This document shows positions 23,981 to 33,929 of a DNA stretch of 64,000 nucleotides, piece by piece (positions within the stretch are counted from its first letter, which is position 1; the number at the start of each line of letters is the position of its first letter). Location of the stretch: contig CM063499.1 in the NCBI GenBank assembly GCA_032207245.1, positions 34,812,564 to 34,876,563 of the forward strand. Reading direction: 5' to 3'. Under the pieces are notes generated by a model. It saw nothing but the letters and a program-made list of their open reading frames with translations. It did not search any database and had not been told where the DNA came from. The translations under genes and the position numbers were made by a program. The stretch comes from Pardosa pseudoannulata. Taxonomy: Eukaryota > Arthropoda > Arachnida > Araneae > Lycosidae.

Positions 23981-24480
23981 AAATAAAAAGATTTTATTGA
24001 GAAAAAAAGTTTTATTCTCTTGATATGTAGATATAAAATTCATTTTGCAACACTGGATATAACGTTGGCATCCGGAATGATTTGAAGATTCCAGAAGCAT
24101 CTTTCCTTTCACCTCGGTTAGGTGTGTAATAAAGCTGATCAGGAGGCCAGAATACACACCGATTAACGACTCTACCCCCGAAAAACCGGTCAAGCGCCCC
24201 CTTTTCAAAACCACCGTAATGGTAGATAACGATCGTGAGACTGTAGAAGAAGTTTTTAATCACTGACCTTCTCGGGGCTGACCCCTGACCGCGCGTTTAT
24301 TTCTTTTAACTGCATTAATTTCGTTATCGTGCATGTTCTCATTTGCTTACGAGCCGTACTGTTGACTGGGCGGCCTTTCGAAGGCGATATGGAAATGAAG
24401 ATGTTTCTTCAATTTTACGGTGGATTCTTCCACGATGATGACTTATATTGGTGCAATTGTTTTTCTCTAATTAGTTCAAA
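23981..24480. other. GC-richer island of unknown identity
   Basis: This stretch is clearly less AT-rich than its surroundings, with blocks such as CTCTACCCCCGAAAAACCGG and CTTCTCGGGGCTGACCCCTG. Two overlapping minus-strand frames (23972-24214, 24012-24263) and a plus frame (24329-24562) exist, but none shows a motif I can name and they overlap each other. It could be a transposon or retroelement fragment, or a small exon. It abuts the 308-bp satellite. Confidence 0.3.
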
Positions 24481-24489
24481 CGCATTGTC

Positions 24490-26270
24490 TAGAGCGGGTA
24501 TGAACCAGGCGTGCATGTTTAGTTCTGATTTCCCTGCGCCATTTTGCAAGCACCTCGTGTGAAGGCTAGATTTGAAAAATGAAGAAAAACGACAACATCT
24601 GCCTTTTACTTGCAGTTCATGTAGCAATTTTAGAACTCCACTGGCTTTATTCTATAGCTGACATTTTGAAGAAATAATTTTCAAGCAACTGTAAGTTCTT
24701 ATAATGACCCATTTTCAGCATTAAGGCTTCCAAATCATTTTCCGCTGCGCACACTTTACTTATACCCTATATAGAAATAGCCTAAGTTCTTTTCTGTCTG
24801 TACTTGCTTGAATGAACCAGGCTTGCATGTTTAGTTCTGATTTTCCTGTGCCATTTTGCAAGCACCTTTTGTGAAGGTTGAATTTGAGAAATGAAGAAAA
24901 ACAACATCTGCCTTTTATTCGTAGCTCATGTAGCAATTTTATAACTCTACTAGCTTTATTCTATAGCTGACATTTTGAAGAAATAATAATTTTCAAGTAA
25001 CTGTAAGTTCTTATAATGACCCATTTTCAGCATTAAGACTTCATAATCGTGTACTGCTACACACACTTTACTTATACCTTATATAATAATAGCCTAAATT
25101 ATTTGTCTGTCTACTCGCTTGAATGAACCAGGCTTGCATGTTTAGTTCTGATTTCCCAGCGCCATTTTGCAAGCACCTTTTGTGAAGTTTGGATTTGAAA
25201 AATGAAGAAAAACGACAACATCTGCCTTTTACTTGCAGTTCATGTAGTAATTTTAGAATTTCACTAGCTCTATTCTATAGCTGACATTTTGAAGAAATAA
25301 TTTTCAAGCAACTGTAAGTTCTTATAATGACCATTTTCAGCATTAAGACTTCCAAATCATTTACAGCTACTTACACTTTACTTATACCCTATATAGAAAT
25401 AGCCTAAGTTATCTATCAGTTCTCTCTTGTATGAACCAGGCTTGCATGTTTAGTTCTGATTTCCCAGCGCCATTTTGCAAGCACCTCGTGTGAAGGCTAG
25501 ATTTGAAAAATGAAGAAAAACGAAAACATCTGCCTTTTACTTGCAGTTTATGTAGCAATTTTAGAACTCCACTGGTTTATTCTATAGCTGACATTTTGAA
25601 GAAATAATTTTCAAGCAACTGTAAGTTCTTAATAATGACCCATTTTCATCATTAAGACTTCCAAATCATTTACCACTACACACACTTTACTTATACCCTA
25701 TATAATAATAGCCTAAGTTATCTGTCTGTCTATCCTTGCCTGCATGCTTAATTCCGATTTTCCTGCACCATTTTGCAAGTGCCTTTTGTAAAGGTTGGAT
25801 TTAAAAAATGAAGAAAAACGACAACATCTGCCTTTTACTTGCAGTTCATGTAGCAATTTTAGAATTAAACTAGCTTTATTCTATAGCTGACATTTTGAAG
25901 AAATAATAATTTTTAAGCAAATGTAAGTTCTTATAATGACCCATTTTCAGCTTTAAGGCTTCCAAATCCTTTACCGATACATACACATTACTTATGTAAT
26001 AATACCTTATATTACCCTATATAATAATAGCCTATGTTATCTGTCCGTCTATCCTTGCTTGCATGTTTAGTTCCGATTTTCTTGCGCCATTTTGCAAGCA
26101 CCTCGTGTGAAGGCTAGATTTGAAAAATGAAGATAAACGACAACATCTGCCTTTTACTTGCAGTTCATGTAGCAATTTTAGAACTCTACTGGCTTTATTC
26201 TACAGCTGACATTTTGAAGAAATAATTAAGCAACTTTAAGTTCTTATAATGACCCATTTTAAGCATTAAG
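24490..26270. repeat. Satellite, period about 308 bp, 6 copies, with a Helitron-5'-like block in each unit
   Basis: Units start near 24500, 24814, 25124, 25432, 25740 and 26060. They run TGCATGTTTAGTTCTGATTT, CGCCATTTTGCAAGCACCT, AACATCTGCCTTTTACTTGC, AGCTGACATTTTGAAGAAAT, ATAATGACCCATTTTCAGC, then CCCTATATAATAATAGCCTA followed by AGTTATCTGTCTGTC. The last block matches the 5' end of the Helitrons at 26950 and 29069. The final unit lacks it. No plausible coding content. Confidence 0.9.
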
Positions 26271-26739
26271 CAAATATTTATGCAAATTTCTAATAAAGTA
26301 TCAGTCAAAGCACTCAACTTTTTTCAAGATGACAAATTATCATATTTCTACTATAATTAATAAACAAAGGCAATGTATCTATACATAAATAAGTATCTAG
26401 AAAAAAATCCTTGTAACCGATCATACTCGAAACTAGTTCATATTTTTAGCTGACATTTTTTCCTGTAACGGAACAGTACTGCAGTATGTTGAGAAAGGCA
26501 ACTACTGGAGCATTGTGACCAAGCAAAATATTTAGTAAAATCCTATATTTTCATATTAAATTCGAAGAATTGTAGCTGACGACTGACACAGGCAACACTT
26601 CATTAATTACATTTAATTTATTTGTAACATTTAATTTATTTGTAATAGCTAGTAGTGTTTATTTTACTCATTATCCATATATCTTGTTTATATACTTCTG
26701 CTAGAAATGTTTCGGACTTTTACAATGTTTACTGCTTCT
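26271..26739. other. AT-rich spacer left of the piggyBac-like insertion
   Basis: No gene seen. A short direct repeat, ACATTTAATTTATTTGTAA, occurs twice at about 26610-26645. The sequence up to TTAA at 26740 resumes at 30448 beyond the inserted element. Confidence 0.5.
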
Positions 26740-26949
26740 TTAACCGTTTGAGTACGGCGAAGCGTTATCGAGCTTCGTTTGTTATGTGCCTAACATGCGG
26801 AGAAGCACTTAGCGCTTCTCTTGTTTTGTACCGAAAATGCGGAGATACTGCTGTTGATTAGTATAATTTTCGCATCTATTGAAAGCAGTTGAATTCATAT
26901 CAATCGGAGTTTGTATTCATTTTACTCAATTGTGATTTTTAATCCCTTA

Positions 26950-28626
26950 TCTAATAATAGCCTAAGTTATCTCTCCGTCTATCCTTGAATTTATGAAGTG
27001 GTTGTACCTGGAATGGATAGAGGCATCCATTGAATTCTTGATGAGTTAGGGTTAGCAAAATTCATATTGATTAAAGTTTATCTTCTCGTAAATTATCGAT
27101 CCGATTCTAAAATAAATTGGTATAAATATGCTTCTTTTCACAGCAAACAATACTGTTGTCTTCAAAACGTTCGAATTCCACCCCTTCCCCCCTTTTCGAG
27201 CGTTTAATATCATTATTTCAAGCCCTATTTTTCCCGGTTAAGAGCAGGCGATTAAATTTATCAATTTATCACATTACAAGTAGATGAAAATAACCTTTTT
27301 TTTTTCTCGCATTATGACGTCATTTCTTTAACCATCTCTTTGAATCATTTCTTATTTTAAATTATTTAAATATCGTCCGCATTATTTTCATACGCTTTAT
27401 CCCTGAACTTAGATATTAGGTAAATAATTTTCTTTTATACTTGGATTAAATAATAGATTAGGTACATGTGATAATTTTAAATTTGATTATCGATTATTTT
27501 GTGTTGCAGTGAAAATTTTATCACCGGTATTGACAACAAATTCTTTTCATAAAAGTCTAGGAGCCTATTTCACGGACTAATAAATATCTAGCTTTTAATT
27601 TATATATCTTAAAAAATTAAGACGTTTGTTCGTTTGTATGATTGTTTTTTATACACAACCTCACAGTTTGCAATCGATTCTCTAAATTTTGAACATCCTT
27701 CATATACTAGCATATAGCCCATCATATGACGGGATCAGTAAAATTTTTAATATTCCAGAACTGTTAAGTACCCAATGAGGCAGGTAATAAAATGGTTTGT
27801 TTTTTGGCTGAGAATTATCTGGTTCACTCTCAATAGTTTATTTATCGTCATACTCCTCTAGAGTCTCCCGATCCTGTAATGCAGTTTAGAATCACATGGA
27901 ATTCATTTAGTCAAACCATGTGGTTATGTATAACAAACAAACAAACTTCTTAATTTCCAAATATATATAAATTAAAAGTTAGATATTTAGTAGTCCTCGA
28001 CTTATATGAAAAGAATTTATTGTTAATACCGATGATAAAATTTTCATTACAACAAAAAATAATCGATGATTGAATTTAAAATTATCACTTATATACTTAA
28101 TCTATTATTTAAGTCAAATATAAAAGAAAATTATTTGCTTAATATGTAAGTTCAGCGATAAAACGTATGAAAATAATGCACGCGATATTTAAATAATTTA
28201 AAACAAGAAATGATTATATGAGATGGTTAAAGGAATGACGTCATAATGCTAGAAAAAAAATGTTATTTTTACCTATTTATTACGTGAATAAATTGATAAA
28301 TTTAATCGCCTGCCCTTAGCCGAGGAATCCATTCCAGGTACAACCGCTTCAAAAATTTGCCGACAGACACCTTAGGCTATTATTATATAGGGGATATCCC
28401 GAAATAATCATTGTCAATATTAAAACGTCTACAGTCCCTAATATGAAAAGATAAATTAAAGTTGGCAACTAACATGCAGTCAGTAAAGATAATCAAATTA
28501 GTGAGCATGTACCAAATGATTTTCAGCCAAAATCAAACCATTTTATTAACTGCCTCATAGGGTACTTTACGATTCTGGAAAATTAAAAATCTTACTGATA
28601 CCGTCATATGACGGGTTATATGCTAG
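26950..28626 (+). mobile_element. Non-autonomous Helitron, interrupted by a second Helitron
   Basis: The 5' end TCTAATAATAGCCTAAG follows an A. The 3' end has hairpin CCGTCATATGACGG and, ten bases on, CTAG at 28623-28626 followed by T. TC...hairpin...CTRR inserted between A and T defines Helitrons. Sequence 26950-27706 continues at 28395, and an oppositely oriented Helitron fills the gap. Without the insert the element is about 990 bp. No Rep/helicase frame, hence non-autonomous. About six bases of the 5' tip (CCTATA) are missing relative to the copy at 29069. Confidence 0.8.
27707..28394 (-). mobile_element. Non-autonomous Helitron nested in another Helitron
   Basis: On the minus strand it begins TCCCCTATATAATAATAGCC at 28394 after an A. 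It ends with hairpin CCCGTCATATGATGGG, then CTATATG and CTAG at 27710-27707 followed by T. All termini are canonical, and the 688-bp body matches the left half of the host copy in inverted orientation. The result is a large inverted repeat, about 450 bp matching per arm, between 27150-27600 and 27960-28320. No coding content. It is the youngest layer of this nest. Confidence 0.85.
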
Positions 28627-28846
28627 TAATATAAGAATTAAAATAAAATATATTGGTAAGTAGCAATGCAGTAGAGCCGTGGATCGTGGTACGGTAGACA
28701 AAATGAACGTGTTTTATTTATTTATTTATTTGTAGTAAAAAAAAAACAAAAAACTTTTCGTTGTTGCATATAAATTAGAAACTGTTTTCACTTTCTCAAC
28801 AAGTGTTATATTGATCGTTATTGATACTATAAAGGAGAAATGGTGA

Positions 28847-29032
28847 GCAAGCAAAAATGCCACAGGAAGACTACCAATAAGTACAAATTTTTCTTTAGAA
28901 AAATTGCCTGGGCGAAACTTGCGACAATGGGATGTATGCAGTAAAAAAATTGGACGATCCAACTTTATTTACGCTATATGTAAAAAAGGAATTCATGCAA
29001 TTTGTGCAGCAAAACATTCTTGTAATAAGTGA
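28847..29032 (+). pseudogene. piggyBac-like transposase C-terminal cysteine-rich domain, remnant
   Basis: A 61-codon open stretch ends in TGA at 29030-29032. It reads TGRLPISTNFSLEKLPGRNL, then RQWDVCSKK, then FIYAICKKGIHAICAAKHSC. The RLP...W..C..K...C..C...C...H order is the C-terminal Cys-rich, RING-like zinc-binding domain of piggyBac-family transposases, which binds the subterminal DNA. Upstream an in-frame TGA at 28844-28846 ends similarity; the catalytic DDD core is not present. It lies between two Helitrons inside the TTAA-flanked element. The minus frame 28726-28962 is its shadow. Confidence 0.75.
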
Positions 29033-29068
29033 GAATAAAGAATATTTTTGTTGGTAAAAAATTACTTA

Positions 29069-29722
29069 TCCCCTATATAATAATAGGCTAAGTTATCTGT
29101 ACGTCTGTCCTCGATTTTATAAAGCGGTTGGACCTGGAATGGATAGAGGCATCCATAGTTAGCAAAACTCAAAAAGAGTAATGTTTATCTTCTCCTAAAC
29201 TATAGGTCCGATTCTAAAATAAATTGGTATGAATATGCTTCATATCACAGCAAAAAATACTGCCTTCTTTAAAACGTTCGAAATCCACCCCTTTCCATCT
29301 TTTCGAACTTTTAAGGCCATTATTTCAACTCCTATTTTCCCCGGTTAAGAGCAGGCGATTAAATTTATCAATTTATCCCATAATAAATAGGTAAAAATAA
29401 TACTTTTCTAGTATTATGACGTCATTTCTTTAACCATCTCATTGAATCATTTCTTATTTTAAATTTTTTAAATGATGCCTTATTTTTATACATTTTATCA
29501 TTGAACTTAGATGTTACGTAAATAATTTTCTTTTATATTCGGCTTAAATAATAGATTAGGTACATAAGTGATAATTTTAAATTGAATCACCGATTATTTT
29601 TTGTTGCAAGATAATTTTCAGCCAAACAACAAACCATTTTTGTTACCTGTCTCATAAGGTACTTTAGGATTTTGGAAAATTAAAAATTTTACTGATCCCG
29701 TCATATGACGGCTATATGCTAA
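29069..29722 (+). mobile_element. Non-autonomous Helitron, complete, internally deleted
   Basis: The 5' end is A followed by TCCCCTATATAATAATAGG. The 3' end is CCCGTCATATGACGG hairpin, CTATATG, then CTAA (29719-29722) before T. All hallmarks are present in 654 bp. Relative to neighbouring copies it lacks about 265 bp between TTTTTTGTTGCA and AGATAATTTTCAGCC. No frame. Confidence 0.85.
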
Positions 29723-30327
29723 TTACATAATAAATAGGTAAAAATAACAATTTTTGTAGCATTATGACGTCATTCCTTTAACCATCTCATTGAGTCATTT
29801 CTTATTTTAAATTATTTAAATATCGTCTGCATTATTTTCATACTTTTTATCGCTGAACTTAGATATTACGCAAATAATTTTCTTTTATATTTGGCTTAAA
29901 TAATAGATTAGGTTCATATGTGATAATTTTAAATTGAATCATCGATTATTTTTTGTTGTAATGAAAATTTTATCGCCGGTATTAACAATAAATTCTTTTC
30001 ATAAAAGTCTATGAACCTATTTCACAGACTATTTAATATCTAGCGTTTAACTTATTTATCTTTGAAAATTAAGAAGTTTGTTCGTTTGTATGTTTGTTTT
30101 TTATACATAAACACACGGTTTGACTAAATTAATTCAATGCGATTCTAAACTGCATTCACAGTATCGGGAGACTTTAGAGCAGTATGAAGATAAACAAATT
30201 ATTGAGCGTGTACCAGATAATTCTAGGCCAAAAAACAAACCATTTTTTACCTGCCTCATAGGGTACTTTACAATTCTGGAAAATTAAAAATTTTACTGAC
30301 CCCGTCATAGGACGGGCTATATGCTAG
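29723..30327 (+). mobile_element. 5'-truncated Helitron copy
   Basis: It starts inside the family consensus (ATAATAAATAGGTAAAAATA) directly after the CTAA|T end of the previous copy. It runs on through GACGTCATTCCTTTAACC and the part deleted in that copy, ending in CCCGTCATAGGACGGG, CTATATG and CTAG at 30324-30327 followed by T. A 5' tip is missing. It is either the interrupted host of the 29069-29722 copy with its left part lost, or a tandem read-through product. Confidence 0.75.
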
Positions 30328-30447
30328 TTAAATAATAATTAGTGCTAATTATAACCCTTTCTATTGTTCTAAAAAAAAATTACTAGTCATTTCATTCCGC
30401 ACTATTAGAACATATATAATAAAAGTCTTCAGCACTCAAACGGTTAA

Positions 30448-30790
30448 GATCCATAACATAAACTTTTACACTCCATGCACGTTCATCAGGAGTTAAAATT
30501 ATTGCTGAAGTTTTCAAAACAAGTTTATCAGAGGTCTTTATATAAATCAGATACATTTCTTAACTGCATTAAAAGCTGGTTTCATATTTCAAGCAGTGGA
30601 AATTTACAGCATACAGTTTATGCCTAAAGGATTCAAACGTTCCTTTTGACTTTGAAAGCTGAGCTTTGATAACCTCTGTCAGTTCACTTTTTTGTTAAAT
30701 AAGTTATCTTTATTTTAAAATATTTGCTAGCATTCACTATGTAAAGACTAGCAGAACTTTTACGCTATGCATTATAAGGCAGAAAAGACC
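30448..30790. other. Spacer right of the piggyBac-like element
   Basis: This continues the flank interrupted at 26743. No gene or repeat recognised. Confidence 0.5.
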
Positions 30791-30795
30791 TTACG

Positions 30796-30985
30796 GTTTT
30801 TGAATGGTTTTGCTTTGGAGCGCTACGGTCTATTGTTTTGCACACGAGGGCTAATGAGACCGGAACCTACAGTTTAAAGCCGAATCCGAACGGCAACAAA
30901 CATCCATGCCAGCAGCGGGATTCGAACCCGCGAACTCCGGTTCCGAAGAGCAGCGCTCTACCATTCGGCCATCTTTGAATGGAAA
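30796..30985 (-). mobile_element. tRNA-derived SINE
   Basis: Minus strand: head with A box (GGCCGAATGGTAGAGCGCTG) and B box (GGTTCGAATCC as GGGTTCGAATCCCGC). A body follows (CATCCATG..., GGTCTCATTAGCCCTCGTG), then TGCAAAA and the tail near GCTCCAAAGC. Both sides carry TTTGAATGG, the target-site duplication. The head differs from the other copies (AGAGCGCTGCTC rather than AGGGTGCTG), so it may be another subfamily or a rearranged head. The tRNA part is a promoter, not a functional tRNA gene. Confidence 0.8.
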
Positions 30986-31069
30986 CTTCTTATCCAATTT
31001 ATCCAGATCGAGTTTTTTTTCTTACAAGCACTCTCATGGTTTTTAAAATATCTTTTTCGACAGTTAAAT

Positions 31070-32935
31070 GGTCGATATTTTAGTACTACCATATACCCGT
31101 CAATAATTCAATAAAATTTTTCATTTGAATTATAAGTTATGATAAAAATATGGTTTATTTTTGGCTGAAATTAATTATTTGGTATACGCTCAATAATTTG
31201 TTTAACTTCATATCCTCTAATCTCCGATACTGTGAAAACTATATAGTTTTACCTACCATTAAAAATCTGATAAATGTGTTTTGAGGTACACTGTGGCCTT
31301 AAAACTATATAGTAGAAGAGAAAATTTATAAAGCAATACTGTCTTTAGAGAGAAACCCGACAATATTTGGTCAGAATACTTTTATAATTTTAACTGGCAT
31401 ATAGCCCGTCATATAGCGGGATCAATAAAATTTTTCATTTTCCAGTTATAAGTACTCTATGAGGTAAAAAAACTAGTTTGTTTTTTCTGGAGAATAATTA
31501 TCATGAATAACCAATTTGACCATAATGATTTCTAACTTATACTTTAAGATTATATCTGTTACAAACTATTATATTTCCTACAGATTAAAACTAACTTCTG
31601 TTGTTGTTTTTATGTATGTGAGCTATAAGTTTAATTAAATAGAATGATTTGTTTTTAATAGAGTTCTATAGAGTACGACTAAAAGTTTGTTCTCGTATAT
31701 TTAGAAGCATTAAACTGTACCATAAACAGAGAGGAAAGACGCTGAAACATTTTGAAGTATATAGTTTGTTTGATAATCATAAAATTTCACAATAAGCTTT
31801 TTCAGACATTAAAGCACCCTATGAAGCGGGTAAAAAACTGGTTTGTTTCTTGGCTGAGAATGAATTATCTGGTACAAGCTCAATAATTTGTTTATCTTCA
31901 TACTCCTCTAAAGTCTCCCGATACTGTGAAAACTATATAGTTTTACCCAAGATTAAAAATCTGATAAATGTGTTTTGAGGTACACTGTGGCCTTAAAACT
32001 ATATAGTAAAATTGAAAACGTATAAAGCAATACTGTCTATAGAGAGAAACCCGACAATATTTGCTCAAAATACTTTTATTATGTTAACTGGCATATAGCC
32101 ATCATATGACTTGATAATAAATTTTTCATTTCAGAATTGTAAAGTACCCTATGAGGCAGGTAAAAAAAATAATTTATTTTTTGGCTGAGAATTATCTGGT
32201 ACACGCTCAATAATTTGTTTATCTTCATACTCCTCTAAAGTCTCCCGATATTGTGAGTACTATATAGTTTTACCCACCATTAAAATCTGATAAATGTGTT
32301 TTGAGGTACACTGTGGCCTTAAAACTATATAGTAGAAGGGAAAATTTATAAAGCAATACTGTCTATAGAGAGAAACCCGACAATATTTGCTCAAAATACT
32401 TTTATTATGTTAACTGGCATATAGCCCGTCATATGACGGTATCAATAAAATTTTTCATTTTCCAGAATTATAAAGTACCCTATGAGGCAGGTAAAAAAAA
32501 TAATTTATTTTTTGGCTGAGAATTATCTGGTACACGCTCAATAATTTGTTTATCTTCATACTCCTCTAAAGTCTCCCGATACTGTGAAAACTATATAGTT
32601 TTAATTACCATTAAAAATCGGATAAATATGTTTTGAAGTACACTGTGGCCTTAAAACTATATAGTAAAATTGAAAATGTATAAAGCAATATTGTCTATAG
32701 AGAGAAACCCACAATATTTGCTCAGAATACTTTTATTATGTTAACTGGCATATAGCCCGTCATATGACGGGATCAATAAAATTTTTCATTTTCCAGAATT
32801 ATAAAGTACCCTATGAGGCAGGTAAAAAAAACTGGTTTATTTTTTGGCTGAGAATTATCTGGTACACGCTCAATAATTTTTTTATATTCATACTCCTCTA
32901 AAGCCTCCCGATATTGTGAATGCAGTTTAGAATCA
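31070..32935 (-). repeat. Tandem array of Helitron 3' ends, period about 330 bp, about 4.5 copies
   Basis: Each unit begins GGCATATAGCCCGTCATATG, then ACGGGATCAATAAAATTTT, at 31394, 32088, 32414 and 32747, with a diverged start near 31090. On the minus strand this is the Helitron 3' hairpin plus tip, except that CTAG has become CCAG. The rest of each unit matches the Helitron 3' region (TACCTGCCTCATAGGGTACT) plus a segment with AAAACTATATAGTTTTA and its inverted partner CCTTAAAACTATATAGT. The interval 31500-31795 is interrupted by the dispersed repeat shared with 23415-23715. Confidence 0.8.
31540..31795 (+). repeat. Dispersed repeat, second copy of 23415-23715
   Basis: Blocks shared in order with the earlier copy include ACAAACTATTATAT, AACTAACTTC, TTGTTGTTTTTA, GTGAGCTATAAG, AAAGTTTGTTCTCGTA and ATTTCACAA. 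It is about 50 bp shorter and inserted in a Helitron-derived unit. No termini identified. Confidence 0.6.
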
Positions 32936-33038
32936 CGTTGAATTCATTTAGAAAGATAATTAACAGTTTTCTTAGCTTACGACGAAATTACCGTTAAGTT
33001 CTTCCCAATTATTTTGCCGTAGTAATTAATGGAAGTAA

Positions 33039-33215
33039 AGGTTTGGTTTGGAGCTCTACGGTCTACTGTTTTGCACATAAGGGCTAATGAGACCGGGACA
33101 TACTGCTTAAAGCAGATTCCGAACGGCTACGAACATCCATGCCATAGTGGGATTCGAACCCACGAACTCCGGTACCGACGATCAGCGTACTAACCAATCG
33201 GCCAGTGTTCGTCTG
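33039..33215 (-). mobile_element. tRNA-derived SINE
   Basis: Minus strand: CTGGCCGATTGGTTAGTACG (A box), GGGTTCGAATCCCAC (B box), body with GGTCTCATTAGCCC, and tail CCAAACCAAACC. Imperfect target duplications TGGAAGTAAAGG and TGGAAGGAAAGG flank it. It sits inside a minus-strand Helitron remnant, so it is younger than that. Confidence 0.85.
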
Positions 33216-33239
33216 GAAGGAAAGGAGCGAAATTATCAT

Positions 33240-33825
33240 TTTCACTACTCCCTGGAGGTAGATAGAATTTGTTGTTAATACCAGTGATAAAATTTTCATT
33301 GCAATAAAAAATAGTTTATGATTCAATTTAAAATTATCACATATGTACCTAATCTATTATTTAAGCCAAATATAAAAGAAAATTATTTACGTAATATCTA
33401 AGTTCAGTGATAAAACGTATGAAAATAATGCAGACGATATTTAAGTAATTTAAAATAAGAAAGGATTAAATGAGATGAATAAAGGAATCACGTCATATTG
33501 CTGGAAAAAATGTTATTTTTACCTATTTATTATGGGACAAATTGAAATTTTTAATTGCCGGATCTTAACCGGGGAAAGTGGAACTTGAAATAATGGCATT
33601 AAACTGTCGAAAAGGGGAAGGGGTGAATTTTGAACGTTTTAAAGAAGACAGTAATTTTCACCGTGATATGAAGCATATTTATACCAATTTATATTAGAAT
33701 CGGATCGATAGTTTAGGAGAAGATAAACTTGTCTCTCTTTGAATTTTTCTAACCTTAACTCATAAAGAATCCAATATGGATGCTTTTATCTATTCCAGGT
33801 GAAACCGCTTCATATTCGTTGCATT
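33240..33825 (-). mobile_element. Helitron body fragment, 5' tip missing
   Basis: Read on the minus strand it follows the family from about 45 bp after the 5' end (AAGCGGTTTCACCTGGAATA) through the long conserved stretch GACGT and TAATAGATTAGGTACATATG to ATTTTATCACTGGTATTAAC. It is the same body as 26990-27530. Continuation to the 3' end is interrupted by the SINE at 33039 and then the 330-bp array, so these pieces may once have been one copy. The 5' TC tip is absent. Confidence 0.75.
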
Positions 33826-33929
33826 GCAAACGTTGGTATACTCTAGACTAGTGTTCACATTTTTTTAGAAACAACTAACTTTACTCACTTCAAAGGGGAC
33901 TTTCTGTACTCCATATTGATACGATTTGT

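Larger units (their letters stand above)
26744..30443 (+). mobile_element. piggyBac-like element, decayed, filled with nested Helitrons
   Basis: The left end CCGTTTGAGTACGG lies directly after TTAA (26740-26743). The right end, reverse-complemented, is CCGTTTGAGTGCTG, directly before TTAA (30444-30447). TTAA duplication and CCNTTTGAGTGC-type ends are hallmarks of piggyBac-like transposons. The interior holds a piece encoding the C-terminal transposase tail (28847-29032), so orientation is plus. Three Helitron copies (26950-28626 with a nested one, 29069-29722 and 29723-30327) make up most of the 3.7 kb. The rest of the transposase gene is gone. Confidence 0.8.

Noticed and set aside
33084..33326. 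Minus-strand frame of 80 codons
   Set aside because: It crosses the SINE at 33039-33215 and its B box, so it has no coding origin.
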